This document shows positions 47,556 through 58,751 of a stretch of 64,000 bases of DNA, one piece after another (within the stretch, counting starts at the first letter, position 1; the number at the start of each line of letters is the position of its first letter). The stretch lies in NCBI GenBank assembly GCA_902728285.1, contig CACVBU010000734.1, positions 62,001-126,000 on the forward strand. Direction: 5' to 3'. The position numbers and the translations under genes were made by a program. The notes under the pieces are model-generated. The model ran no database searches and was not told the origin of the DNA. It was given only the letters and a program-made list of their open reading frames with translations. The stretch is from Clytia hemisphaerica (Eukaryota > Cnidaria > Hydrozoa > Leptothecata > Clytiidae).

Positions 47556-48723
47556 CTATGAATGAAGTTTCACAACATTTCGGTGTTTATCAAAATTGCT
47601 CATCAAACTTCTACCATTCCATGAATTCAATAAATAATACCACCACATCAAGTCCTCGATTTCTTTTTCATCCAATTTAACTAAAAAATGTAACTTATCA
47701 ACTGAATATGCTTTCTTTGTTAATCGAATCATAAAAGGCTTGCCAACGACCACTGCTTGACAACAATAGTATAAAGAACCAATCAGAGATAATAATGAGC
47801 GTTTTGTACCAGACTTTTTCTGAACCCATTGATCTAAAAGTTGTCGGATTTTATCCAATTTTTCTTCTGGAATTCGCATCTCCATCTTTTCAGTATCAAT
47901 CTCCATGCCAAGAAAGACGAGTCTGGTTGTTGGGTATATTGTTTTTCGATGCTCAATAGGAACACCTAGTTCTTGGCAAAGTCGTAAAGAGTTCTCCAAA
48001 CCTTTTTGGCAATCATTAGACTGTGATAGTCCTAGTACAAGAAAATCATCTAAAGAGTGTTGCATATGTTTGACAGGTCCTTTCTGCAGGAATATCCATT
48101 CTAAAACATCGGAGAATCTAGTAAATATTCTTGGTGCACTCCTAGCTCCGAATGGTAATGCTAGATCAACAAAGTAATAATCTTTCCATTTGATGACAAC
48201 TAAATTACGTTCATCCTCTTGTAATGGAATCATCCTATATGCTCGTTGAATATCGAATTTTGCCAACAAACATCCTTTACCGAGAGCTAGAATCTTTTTA
48301 ACTGCGGCAGTAAGTCCAGTATAGGAAACAGTCGAATTTTCTTTAGATATTCCATCGTTAACACTTTCGCCAAGGGGAAAAGACAGATCAGTGATCATTC
48401 GGAATTTACCATCTGATTTCGGTATCACACCAAACCGGTTAATTTGACACTGATCATAAGGGGGATCTTTATATGGTCCCAACATGGTTCCTTGTTTCAA
48501 TTCCATCTCCAGGTAGTCATCAATGATACCAGGTTGGATATGAGCTGATAGTAAGTTCTTGCTGGCACTTGACAACGGTGTAGAATCAAAATCTAAAGAG
48601 AATCCATTTTGAATGCCGTCTAGTACCCAGTCTCTATCTTGCATTGGACAGTCTTCAAGATAGTGTTTCCATACTGGTAGATTTAGTGAAGTGACATCAA
48701 TTGGTTTCGGTTGCTGAGTACCT
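47556..48723 (-). mobile_element. DIRS-like retrotransposon fragment: reverse transcriptase with start of RNase H
   Basis: An open frame of 362 codons from ATG 48644 continues in frame upstream to about 48720 with RT-like sequence (LPVWKHYLEDCP). RT landmarks in order: RFGVIPKSDGKFRMITDLS, KFDIQRAYRMIPL with the first catalytic Asp, LPFGARSAPRIFT, SLDDFLVLG with the Asp pair, and FLGMEID. The tail WWYYLLNSWNGRS is typical of the RT/RNase H junction of DIRS and related tyrosine-recombinase retrotransposons. The usual Tyr of YxDD is Ser. No gag, tyrosine recombinase or terminal repeats are seen nearby, so it looks truncated, although the frame is intact. An acceptor-like TTCTAG lies just upstream at about 48723, so use as an exon of a host gene is possible but unproven. 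Confidence 0.8.
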
Positions 48724-48842
48724 AGAATATAAAAGCTATCATAATTTTTTTTCTTATGTTAATTATTAAAAAGTTCTTCCTGTGCTAGCTGTGTTATCAG
48801 TTGACAATCTTAGCAATTTTAAATTCTCTTCAAAGCACCAAA

Positions 48843-49355
48843 CAGTCGGGACCACTACATGGAAAAGGCAACTATTGCCTTAACAGGAAATATTTCCCGA
48901 ACGGGAAGGTGGAAAACTTCCCGAAATGAATAGACTTTCCAAATCGGGAAGTTCACCAGTTTCCCTATCGGGAAAGTGGCCTCTGAGCACTCCGGAAATT
49001 CCTGTGGAAAGTTTTAAACTTATCCTTCTTGTAAAGGAGGGAAAATAAATAATATTCACCAGGTAGTTAAGAAATCCACCAGGTTATCGCTTCTTTAATT
49101 CTAATTTCCAGATTCCCAATTAAAAACTTCCCTATTTGGAAACTTTTTCTCGATCGGGAAACAAAATCTGCTTTGTTTACAAAATTATATTTCCCGTTCG
49201 GGGACGATGAAAAGTTCTTGACCAAAACGGGAAACAGAAAAGTAATGAAATTTTCAATCTGGAAACAGTTTCCTTTTCGGGTTATTTTTACCTTCCCGTT
49301 CGGTTAATATTTCCCGTTAAGGCAATAGTAACTTTTCATGTAGTGGTTCCGACTG
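48843..49355. repeat. MITE with CAGTCGG.ACCACTACATG ends
   Basis: CAGTCGGGACCACTACATGG at the left pairs with CATGTAGTGGTTCCGACTG at the right. Arms continue through CTATTGCCTTAAC and many internal TTTCCCG/CGGGAAA strings. About 513 bp, non-coding. Confidence 0.85.
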
Positions 49356-49635
49356 CCAAAACTCTACCTCAGCAACTAGTTTTGATGGGAGGTTGTAGCA
49401 TTCAAGAACTGACCATGGAATTACTACATGTAGTGTAAATTACGTAAATTTTGATACTATTTTAAGTCAAGTTGAACGAATTCTAAAAGTTCCAAAAAAA
49501 GGCCTTCGAAACCTACAACCAAATACATTTTCTGAGATTAACTTAGAATTATAATATTATGAGAAATCAACTGGTTATTCAACTAGTACTGATAGCAATA
49601 ATAGTAATATGAGTTTGTTGCATCAAAATGAAATA

Positions 49636-49925
49636 CCTTAAGACAAGAATTTATGGTGGAAAGAAAATTTGGCAGAATTGGCTAAAATCCATCAAATTTA
49701 TTTTTCCCGCAAGTAGTTATTGTATTTATTCTCGAAGTGTGTGCTATTTCAAGCTTTAAAACAGGTTTTTTTCTAATTTAACAGAATTTTTTGGTAAAAA
49801 ATATCTTTCATCAATTCCCATCAAACTTAATTTTTCAAGCCATCTGCCAAATTAAATTCTCTCCGAAAATTTTTTCGGCCATCCGCTAAATTAAATCTAG
49901 CCAAAATTTTGTCCTTTAAGGTAGA
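49636..49925. repeat. Diverged CCTTAA..TTAAGG MITE
   Basis: TACCTTAAGACAAGAATTTA at the left and TTTTGTCCTTTAAGGTA at the right bracket diverged copies of AAATTTGGC and GCTAAATTAAA. It resembles the TTAA-flanked TTTGGCGG family. Confidence 0.5.
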
Positions 49926-50132
49926 TCAAAGTATACCATCTGTAAGAGTATGAGGAAACGAAAGTGTATTCTTTTTTTCGTTTGCTTTCCTTCTATAGAT
50001 CCAACGCTAGAAATAAACAAAAAAAACTAAAACATTTATATTCGAAACTAAGGTATAATTTTCAAAAACTTTGAGTATAAAGATTATTGGAATTGGATTA
50101 TGGAAGAAGGTTTATAGTAGGAGGAAAACCCT

Positions 50133-50676
50133 TCAGATCCGTAGTATCTTTCGTCGTGAGACACATCTGTCCAAGTTATTGTAGTATATCTTTTTGCTCA
50201 GCATCACACGCAGTTGCGTCCCAAGAAACATGCTGCAGATCCTAAAAGTTGGCCCCCTACTAGTACTGGCAGAAAAGAAAACGTGATTTTCTGCTGCAAT
50301 AAGAAGAACATTTTCAAGTAACATAACTTTTGCCAAGTTAAGTTCAATATGCACGATATAAGAGCCCAATTTTAGACCATCCTATTAAATTATTAAATTG
50401 AGTTATGAAGTTTCTCAACAAGGCCTACTTTGTATATATTATGGCTAGCAATATTTTGTCTACCTTTATTTGGTCTTCACTACTGAACACATGATCATTT
50501 TCAACCATCAGATTTTTTATCAATTGTTTATTTTGTGGATTGGAATAATTGGTCAAACCATTTTGATAATGTTCCTCCAAAATATCACCCATCTTCAGCA
50601 TCCTTCTGAATGCACTGTGGTTTGAGAAAAATCTTTTACCTACTGATAAAAATTTCATTTTTTTCAAGCTTTTATT
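50133..50676 (-). CDS. Unidentified gene, last two exons
   Basis: Minus-strand exon 50676-50464 is preceded by a strong acceptor (T-rich tract, TTTGTAG) and ends at AAG/GTAGAC. The next exon, 50381-50133, follows TTTAATAG and runs to a TGA stop. Both junctions are phase 0, so 71 + 82 codons read through. The product is moderately basic, with SNHSAFRRMLKMGDILEEHY in the first exon and LGSYIVHIELNLAKVMLLEN and FFSASTSRGPTFRICSMFLG in the second. I do not recognise the family. Upstream exons were not found; an ATG at 50658 or 50649 could also start a short protein. It lies downstream of, and on the same strand as, the C9orf85-like and SET genes. Confidence 0.5.
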
Positions 50677-51179
50677 CTACAAATGAAAAAAAAATTTGCA
50701 TTTGAAATTTTACTTCTATCACATTGAATTTTTTCAAGAATAACTACCTTCATTCCCTTATAATTGTGCCTCTTACATTTTTGCGCCCTTCAGTTTTTGC
50801 CAATTTTCCAACCATAGATCTTAAAAATATTTTAATTTTTGAGTATTTCTCAACTACCAGATTAAACATTGTAATTTTCCTTCATTCTAGTGCATTCAAA
50901 ATAGGCTTCTTTCTTTGCAAAAATAAAAGGAATTAAAAAATTAAAAGAAATAATGCATTCGAAATTGTGATTAAGCCTAGGTGTAGTTGAGACGCCAGTT
51001 CAATCAGGAAACAAAAAAAGGAATTAAATTTGACAACACCTAAAAATTTAAAGACAAGATATCAATTATGAAGTGGACTAAATAATGGACTAAATACAAT
51101 ACTTTGACATAAAAATATATAAAATTATTGTCTCTCTTAGTAACCCAAGATATAATTTAAAATATACTTTTATTTTATA

Positions 51180-51600
51180 AGGGACCATTCAAGAAGTGGG
51201 AGAAGAAGGACATAGCTGTCAACTCTCTTGCATTGAGCGGGAGAGTGTTGCATGTCAACAATTTCTCCCGCATGAAGAAAATTCAGCCAAATCTTTGGCA
51301 TTATCAGGATTTTATCCCGCATCTCCCAATTTCCAAATATTTTCTGATTTTTTTTGAAAAAAATATCCTGATTTTGGAAAATTGGGATGAAAAACTTCCA
51401 GAATTGTTTGATTTCGGACCAAAAAAATTTCCGATATAATCGGATTTTGCCGGAGAGATTGCCCATGATTTCCTGAAAAAAAAACTGGATTATAGAGGAG
51501 AATTTTCCAACTTGGAACTCTCCTGCATTTTGGTGAGGTGAAGTTGACAGCTATGAGTAGGGGGGTCCTTTGAAAAGTGTCCAAAAGCGTACGTGGGGGA
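51180..51600. repeat. Inverted-repeat element with TAGCTGTCAACT arms
   Basis: GGGACCATTCAAGAAGTG and CATAGCTGTCAACTC at the left pair with AGTTGACAGCTATGAG and GGGGGGTCC at the right. The overlapping short frames on both strands are by-products of the palindrome. Confidence 0.55.
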
Positions 51601-52158
51601 GAAAGGGGGGATTCAATCAAGAAACACTTTACAAATTTTCGCAGCCTGTTTTTTTTTCGGATTTTCCGAATCTTCTTTTCGAAAATGAAAACCTTATACA
51701 CCCTGTAAACCCATCTTACTTGGCATATCCATCAACAATATAATCTGCATCAATTGTGTACTTATATATCTTGAAATAATTATTATCAAAATCAAAACCG
51801 AACGTCAATTTCTGCTATAAATTCAACATTAATTAATTATTAATCAATTCTTAGCTTTCTGAAATAAAATTGATAGGCTCTTCTTATATGCATGATGTTT
51901 TAATAAGCATACTGAGGCTCAAAAAATAAGCATTTTAATGTTCAACAAAAAAAGCAATCATCATAATTGTAAGAAACAAAACTCATGATCATGAAATAAA
52001 AATGAATTTGTCATTTGGGAATGGTAGTGCTCTGATTTTTTAACCCTATAAAGTCTACCCTTAAAAATATTTCATTGATACATGGTACAGCAAATTGAAT
52101 TTGAAAATACTTTTAATAAAAGGTTCAAAGTCTTAAAAACATTGAAATCAAAAATTGA

Positions 52159-52704
52159 TTATTCCTCTGGTTCAATTTCATCTTCTTCTCCACTTTCATT
52201 CTCATCATCTTCATCATCTTCTTCATCTTCTTCATCCTTATTTTCATTCATGTCCACCTTCACCTTTTCCCCTTTCTCTAATTGTCTCATAAGGGTACGT
52301 TTCTCCCGGAGTCTCATAAATTTCAATTCTTCTCTCAACAATGATTCCTCCCTTTGCTTCTCAGATGTACTTTTTTCAACTTCCCCTACTACTTCTTTTT
52401 CCATACTGCATTTTGCACAGATTTTCAAACTGACTGCACATTCTGAACAAACAATATGGTACGCATATTTGACTTTCTTCAGATCACACTTTTTACATTT
52501 GGCAGGAACAGTCAACGGCTTATACTTCTTGTACTTGATTTTCCATTCAATACAATCTTTGCATCTCTGACACACATTTGAAACTACCAATTGATTTATT
52601 TGCTTCATCTTTCCAGTGGTGTCATATTTGTCATTTATGAATTTTGTGATGTTTTTGTGCTTTTGTGCTCTCTTTTTTGTAGTATTTCCTCTTTGAGTAC
52701 TCAT
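52159..52704 (-). CDS. C9orf85-like protein (DUF2039 family)
   Basis: An intronless frame of 181 residues starts MSTQRGN, runs into a basic KKRAQKHKN stretch, and carries four CxxC pairs: CQRC, CKKC, CSEC and CAKC. The order MS-Q-GN, QKH-N, CQRCK, EWK-KY-KYKPL, YH--C and CAKC matches human C9orf85, a small conserved eukaryotic protein of unknown function. The CxxC pairs suggest a zinc-ribbon-like fold. The C-terminus, after residue about 110, is a charged helix followed by a Glu/Asp-rich tail, which is low in complexity and may be lineage-specific. It lies about 750 bp downstream of the SET gene on the same strand. The start is clear: a conserved N-terminus at ATG 52704. Confidence 0.88.
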   Translation of the reverse strand: MSTQRGNTTKKRAQKHKNITKFINDKYDTTGKMKQINQLVVSNVCQRCKDCIEWKIKYKKYKPLTVPAKCKKCDLKKVKYAYHIVCSECAVSLKICAKCSMEKEVVGEVEKSTSEKQREESLLREELKFMRLREKRTLMRQLEKGEKVKVDMNENKDEEDEEDDEDDENESGEEDEIEPEE

Positions 52705-53459
52705 TTTAACTTATCTAAAAGAGAGAGAAAACAGTTGGGAAACGTGATCAATATATTGATTTTGGATCTGAAAAAGCAATAGTTGAGAATTTTATTAACT
52801 GACAAAACAAAACATTCAAACCCAGACCTATGCAGAACTTTGATGGTATTTTCATGAATGAAAGCTTTTTTGTCAGATCTGGCAGTAAAATATATTTTTG
52901 CATTGTTTTCAATAAATAGGTATTTTAATCTATTCTATAGTATATTATGCAGTATCGTGATTTTGTCTTATCCAGACAGTTTGAACACTTGTTTGACTAG
53001 TTCTATCTACAACTAAGTAAGTATATGTATTGGCAGTAAAAACTGATGTGGATGTGTTTCTGTCATAGCTAATACTTTTCATAAATATTATGATGTGTGG
53101 AATATCTGTAAAAAAAATTAGATATACAAAATATAAAAAAGATTATTTAAAATCAAATTCCTAAAGCAAAATTAACACTAAAATTCTACTAAAAAAAATT
53201 GTTTGTTGTTTTATATTTTCAGAAAAATGGAACTATGAAAGTATAATTCTAATGAATAAGATTTTTTTAAATCACAGGTATATGCATGTATATGACGTAC
53301 TCATCGTCTGAAGGCCTGAATTTATATGTGAAATATGGTAGGTGATGTAATGTAATTACAAGTAATGTTTTATTTTGATGTATTATTAAAAAAAGTAATG
53401 AATGCAACACAGATAGAACGGTAGTTATCCATGAGTGTAGGTTTAATGGAATAGGACAA

Positions 53460-53933
53460 TCAATTGCCAGCATCTCCATCTATTTCAAGTAAATATTGTG
53501 CGTGATATCCTTTGTATAATGTTTTTATGTCCTGAGGTAAATCCTTCCAGCCAGTTATTACCCCTCTGCATTGAAGAGCGCTACACTTGCATGGTGGCAT
53601 ATGATCGACTTTGTAGTTTCCCATTGCATAATCTCCAACTATTTCATCACCAGGATGAATATCTTTGAAAGCAAAATAGTCCATTCCACCAACTGAATTG
53701 TCTCTGTAACCCACATTAGGATCACATGAATGATTGACTTTTTGTGCAAGTTCTTCTCTTAATATCCATCTGTTAACCCCTACTTGAGTTGTATGGCTTG
53801 TATTATGAGGCATTTCTTTCAGCACTTTTCCCTCCATAACAAGAGATCCTTTACAAAAATATTTTGTGGCAAAGATACCTTCACCCTTTTCAGGAGTTTT
53901 TCTCAGTTCATAACCAAGTGATGTTTTGTCCAT
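53460..53933 (-). CDS. Small SET-domain protein lysine methyltransferase
   Basis: From ATG 53933 the frame encodes 157 residues, almost all of it a SET domain. Motif I is GEGIFAT (SAM-binding GxG). NHSCDPN is the conserved catalytic-fold NHS/C motif, FKDIHPGDEIVGDY is the C-terminal SET motif ending in the catalytic Tyr, and CKCSALQC is a post-SET-like Cys cluster. An upstream ATG at 54089 in the same frame adds a hydrophobic stretch without SET similarity, so I prefer 53933. There are no pre-SET or other domains, and the substrate is unknown. The stand-alone, intronless form resembles short bacterial and protist SET proteins, so lateral transfer is possible. The 5' side lies about 180 bp from the end of a large inverted-repeat element (54111). 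Confidence 0.82.
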   Translation of the reverse strand: MDKTSLGYELRKTPEKGEGIFATKYFCKGSLVMEGKVLKEMPHNTSHTTQVGVNRWILREELAQKVNHSCDPNVGYRDNSVGGMDYFAFKDIHPGDEIVGDYAMGNYKVDHMPPCKCSALQCRGVITGWKDLPQDIKTLYKGYHAQYLLEIDGDAGN

Positions 53934-55570
53934 TTTGTCTTGTCTACTTGAAATACTTTTGGTGATATCCCAAATGATAAACCAAGTGTCCCAGAAATAA
54001 GTTATGATGTCCTCTTTTAATGTTAAATTACTCAAGATTACTATCAGTTTCAAAAAAAGTTTCATAGCCACTAATAAAAAAACCTCCACAACCTACACCC
54101 CACCCCCTTAGGGATCTTCTCAAAAATAAATTCGCTTAAATAATCGAATTTAAGCGAAAAATTCGCTTAAATAATCGAAGTACTTCGATTATTTCACAAT
54201 CGAAATTCGATTATTTAGTCACCTCAGTTCGATTATTTAGTCCCCTCAGTTCGATTATTTAGTCCCCTCGGTTCGACTATTTAATCTTATGATTCGATTA
54301 ATTAATCCTTTTGATTCCAAAATATAATCGAATTTTTTCCAAAAGATAGTCGAATATCGGTTATTTTTTCTTACGTAGATCGAAAACAGCGCAAACAAGC
54401 CTTTGTCTACTGTGGATTTGAAAGAGAGAAGAAAAAATATTTTCAAAAAGCCGTAGTCAAATCAACCAATGACTGCATAATTCTTCTTACCTTTAAGGAT
54501 TTTTGATCTACCAAGGGGCATCATAAATTATGAAATGATAGAATAATCCTTTTGTGAATCACATTATCGCATCATCTTTAAGTTTCTTAATGTTTGGATA
54601 ACAATTCCACGATCTCTCCACGATAAAGTACTTCTATCTTTTTCTATCTTTTTAATTTCCACACACTTTCCTCTGTGATCAACCTCTCAACACAGTTGCT
54701 TCTTATGTCTTTGTTATTGTTTTTCGATTCGAAAATAGCACTCCATCGCTGTGTTCATGTTCAAATCAAAAAGGGCAAAACAAAAAAAAAGATAAAAGGA
54801 TAAAAGGGAGAGCACTCACAAGATCAAGAATACGTCATTACGTCATATAAAAGCAGGAAGAAAACAATCTTTTGCTCTATTGTTCTGTTCGCAAACGTCA
54901 ATCATGGCATTTTGATTGGTCAATGCAACATTTTTTTCTTACAAGATACGTCATAAAATAAAGTCATGCTCTATTATTCGGCATACTGGAGAAGTGGGAC
55001 GTGGGACGGTGGGACGCTCAGGTGGGACGCTCGAGTGGGACGCTCAGGTGGGACGCTCAAGTGGGACGGTAGTGGGACGCTAAGGTGGGACGGTAGTGGG
55101 ACGCTAAAGTGGGACGGTAGTGGGACGCTAAGGTGGGACGGTAGTGGGACGCTAAGGTGGGACGGTAGTGGGACACTCAAGTGGGACGGTAGTGGGACGC
55201 TCAAGTGGGACGGTAGTGGGACGCTAAGGTGGGACGGTAGTGGGACGCTAAAGTGGGACGGTAGTGGGACGGTAGTGGGACGCTAAGGTGGGACGGTAGT
55301 GGGACGCTAAGGTGGGACGGTAGTGGGACGCTCTTTTATATGTATTTTGTCTTTTTCTTTTTATAATACAGTGAAGAGGGACAGGTCAAGTACTTATAAA
55401 CAATACACAGATCGATCGAAATGTTTTTGACTCTTTTCATAGTGAATGGATTATAAAATAATAACATAATCAATTTGATCGAAGCTACAAAGACCTAGCC
55501 CATGAGGTCCAAGGTCAGTTCACCCGTATATGCAGTAGTGTTTTTTATAAGGATTTTTGAATTGCTTAGT

Positions 55571-55655
55571 ATCGTATCGGCTCGATAGTACATTGCTAGC
55601 GTGCCGGACTCAGAATCATCGACAAGAGACTTTGGTAGTTCGAGCCCAGGGTCAA
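55571..55655 (+). repeat. tRNA-like sequence inside the foldback element
   Basis: A D-arm-like GGCTCGATAGT, an anticodon region GCCGGACTCAGAATC and a T-arm-like GTAGTTCGAGCCC are in order, but the stems are incomplete. It is a SINE head or tRNA pseudogene, Leu-like by its CAG triplet. Confidence 0.4.
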
Positions 55656-56877
55656 ATTTTCAGTTTTGAAAAAAAATTCTAAGTCGCAAGGCGTTCTAAT
55701 CATTTAGCTACATTTCACTCTTGGTGTTTTCAAGTTAGTCTTTAATTATTGGAAATATGAATTAAAAAGGAAAACACTTTCATTTGTCTTTTTTTCTACG
55801 CTCAATGTCAATTTTCAGGATAGGACTCCAGGTTTGCTTACATCAGAGGAAACCCCGTTCTATTTAATTGTTAAAAAAATTCCATGACACAGCATTCGAA
55901 AAAGTAGAATAATTGGGCTTTCCACAAGTATATTACTTTTTGATAAATATATCAAAAATCAATTTTCACGTATTCTCCAAGGAAAATCACAGCACTTTAT
56001 TGATTTTCTTTTGAAAGAAAAGGTATTTCCCTTGCAAAAAATACAAAATAACTGAAATTCCTTGAGCAATCATTAGTTGAATTTTTCTTTTTGAAAAAGA
56101 AGATTATTATTCCCTTGAGAAACCACAGAAAATCAATTTCCTATGCGAAAATTCATAGCCTGTCTTATTTAATTGGAAATACAGATTTTATTTATTTTTC
56201 TCTTGGAAAACTGCTCAGAATGATGATTTCACAAACTGGGGGGAGGAGTCTTCAAAAGTCATGCATCCGACATCATCTAGTCCAACAGCTAAAAAGTCCG
56301 ATAAGGCAATCGAAGGTTGCTCCAGTTTTTCCGAACCGATTTTGTCCGGCAAAAAGTGTCAAAAGAATATTTGTTTCAGAAAAAACGTTATTAGCCTGTC
56401 TGACTAGCCAACCAATTTTTAACACTTCAAAGTAGGCGGAGGACCGTGTCCGTCTAGTACAGACTTTTAAACTAAATTTAGGGAAAAAATCTCTCAAAGG
56501 GTCCCAAAATCATCAAAATTTTGTCTCTCAAAGGGGCGATTTTCGATTTTTGCCTCGGACATACCTGTCACCTCGCAAACCTAGTACCCCCCCCCGGAGC
56601 ATCCGTACCCCTTTTTGCCAATATCCCCCCCCATGTATATCTCGAGGAAAGTGTATTGGAACTTTGTATGATTCAAAGACAGATTTTGGATGAAAATTGT
56701 ATCAAAAGTATCAAAAGATTAAAGGACAACAACAAGATCTGCTATTTAAAAAGATAAATTTCTCGTCCTCCGTGCTTGAAAAATCAATATTTTTGATTAG
56801 GTCTGAAATATTTTTGATCAGGTCTGAAATATTTTTGATCCCTGTGGATAGATTAGTTTAGAAAAGAAAAAGAAATA

Positions 56878-56950
56878 CGTGTGAGGGAATCGAACCCTGG
56901 ACCACCTGACCTTGAATCTGATGCTCTACCGGCTGAGCTAGTTAGTCGTG
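56878..56950 (-). repeat. tRNA-like sequence inside the foldback element
   Basis: On the minus strand TAGCTCAGCCGGTAGAGCA is a good D arm and GGGTTCGATTCCC a good T arm, but the acceptor and anticodon stems do not pair. It is probably a tRNA-derived SINE head rather than a working tRNA. Confidence 0.5.
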
Positions 56951-58751
56951 TTTCTTTAGTGAGAGCAAATGTTTTTATATTGCCATAAAAAGTAATAAAA
57001 AATGACGTAATGTAATTGCGTAAAACATTTTCATTCGCGCATACAAACAATAGGCAGGATTTTCATTGTTATTTTGTCGATACTGGCGTAATCATTTGAG
57101 AGTATTCCGATCAGAATAACAACTAATACTGAAAGTATTCATTTACTCATATTGAGTTCTTTTTTACTCGTACATAATTATCAGAGAAGCAAAAATACAA
57201 AAGCCTTACGAGAGAGCGTCCCACTACCGTCCCACCTTAGCGTCCCACTACAGTCCCACCTGAGCGTCCCACTACCGTCCCACCTTAGCGTCCCACTACC
57301 GTCCCACCTTAGCGTCTCACTACCGTCCCACTTTAGCGTCCCACTACCGTCCCACTACCGTCCCACCTTAGCGTCCCACTACCGTCCCACCTTAGCGTCC
57401 CACCTTAGCGTCCCACTTTAGCGTCCCACTACCGTCCCACCTTAGCGTCCCACTACCGTCCCACCTTAGCGTCCCACTACCGTCCCACCTTAGCGTCCCA
57501 CTACCGTCCCACCTTAGCGTCCCACTACCGTCCCACCTTAGCGTCCCACTACCGTCCCACTTTAGCGTCCCACTACCGTCCCACCTTAGCGTCCCACTAC
57601 CGTCCCACCTTAGCGTCCCACTACCGTCCCACCTGAGCGTCCCACTCGAGCGTCCCACCTGAGCGTCCCACCGTCCCACGTCCCACTTCTCCAGTATGCC
57701 CTATTATTCTGTTTGCAAAAATGGATTCGAATTTTACATCCAGGTTTTTTTTAATGGCTAGATAAGAGATCGAATCATCGCGCAGAATTATTGATGTTGT
57801 TGCACTTTTTCTCATCTAAAAAATGAAGTCGTTGCATTGTTTTTCGCGCGAGTTCTATTTTTTGCCAATCAAATTGCGTCACGCATTCGAAAGATTCGAA
57901 AATGTTGCAATCAAAACATTGAATTCACTTGTGAGTTTGGTTTTGAGAAGAAAACATTTTCTAAAAATTAAACCTAAAATATTGTGATTTTATTCATATT
58001 TTGAAAAGACTTTGAAAACAGAAAGTTTTAAAATTTATTACATTGAGATATGGTTGTAAGAGGTATGTATGTATGGAAATGGAATGCTTTGTTTGCTTCA
58101 GTTTTCACTACAGACTTTCCTCCCTTCGAAATTCAGTTTTCGATGGGAGCCTTTATTTATCTATACTTTGTTTTTATTAATGGTGATTCATTTTTGGATA
58201 TCAAATACTCCCAAGGATAACCAGTAAGTTTTATTTATTTTGGAGCTTAAAAATGCTAAAGAGAATGAGTATATATGTGTCGGTGATTTGTAAAATAAAG
58301 GGATTTCTTTTTCGAAATTGCGCTTCCATTGAAACGTGAAGTTAAAATTGACGTTACAGCATTTGAAAAAAGATATAACTTCAAGACAAAAATATCGATG
58401 AAAATTGGGTTACAACCTGTACTTTTTTATATATCATTTTTTAGCATTTTTTATCCTCTTTCACTTGCGATGGGTGGGAAAATTGTCCAAAACAAACAGC
58501 CGAGTTTAACCGAAAACCATTTTACCGAAATTCGGTATTTTTGAGAGGATCCCTAAGATATAAGCAAAAAAGGATTAATTAATCGAATACAAGGATTAAA
58601 TAATCGAATAAAGGAGATTAAATAATCGAATATAGGAGATTAAATAGTCGAACCTATTCGACTAAACGACGGCAGCTATTCGATTAAATAGTCGAATCAT
58701 TAATCGAACTTAATAATCGAAAATCGATTATATTTTTGAGAAGATCCCTTA

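Larger units (their letters stand above)
54980..57700. mobile_element. Foldback-like transposon with minisatellite arms
   Basis: The ends GGCATACTGGAGAAGTGGGA and its reverse complement (finishing at 57700) are identical for about 70 bp. They are flanked by the perfect 9-bp direct repeat CTATTATTC (54971-54979 and 57701-57709). Each arm is an array of a 24-bp unit alternating GTGGGACGGTA with GTGGGACGCTAAG: about 356 bp on the left (to 55335) and about 489 bp on the right (from 57212). The 1.9-kb centre has no recognisable transposase and contains two tRNA-like sequences. Long repeat-built arms with a 9-bp duplication fit Foldback or Mutator-like elements. Confidence 0.88.
54111..58748. mobile_element. 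Large inverted-repeat element with AATCGAAT subterminal repeats, interrupted by a second element
   Basis: GGGATCTTCTCAAAAATA at the left pairs with TATTTTTGAGAAGATCCC at the right, flanked on both sides by TTA (54108-54110 and 58749-58751), which fits a PIF/Harbinger-type 3-bp target site. Both ends carry clusters of ATTAAATAATCGAAT-type repeats (54130-54360 and 58570-58735). Without the inner insertion it is about 1.9 kb. No transposase is recognised. Confidence 0.65.

Noticed and set aside
51170-51701. Overlapping frames on both strands
   Set aside because: They arise from the inverted-repeat element at 51180-51600; no coding signature.
54966-55286. Open frame rich in SGTLRWDG repeats
   Set aside because: It is the 24-bp minisatellite of the foldback element read as protein (24 bp is a multiple of three, so it stays open). 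The same applies to 57152-57679.
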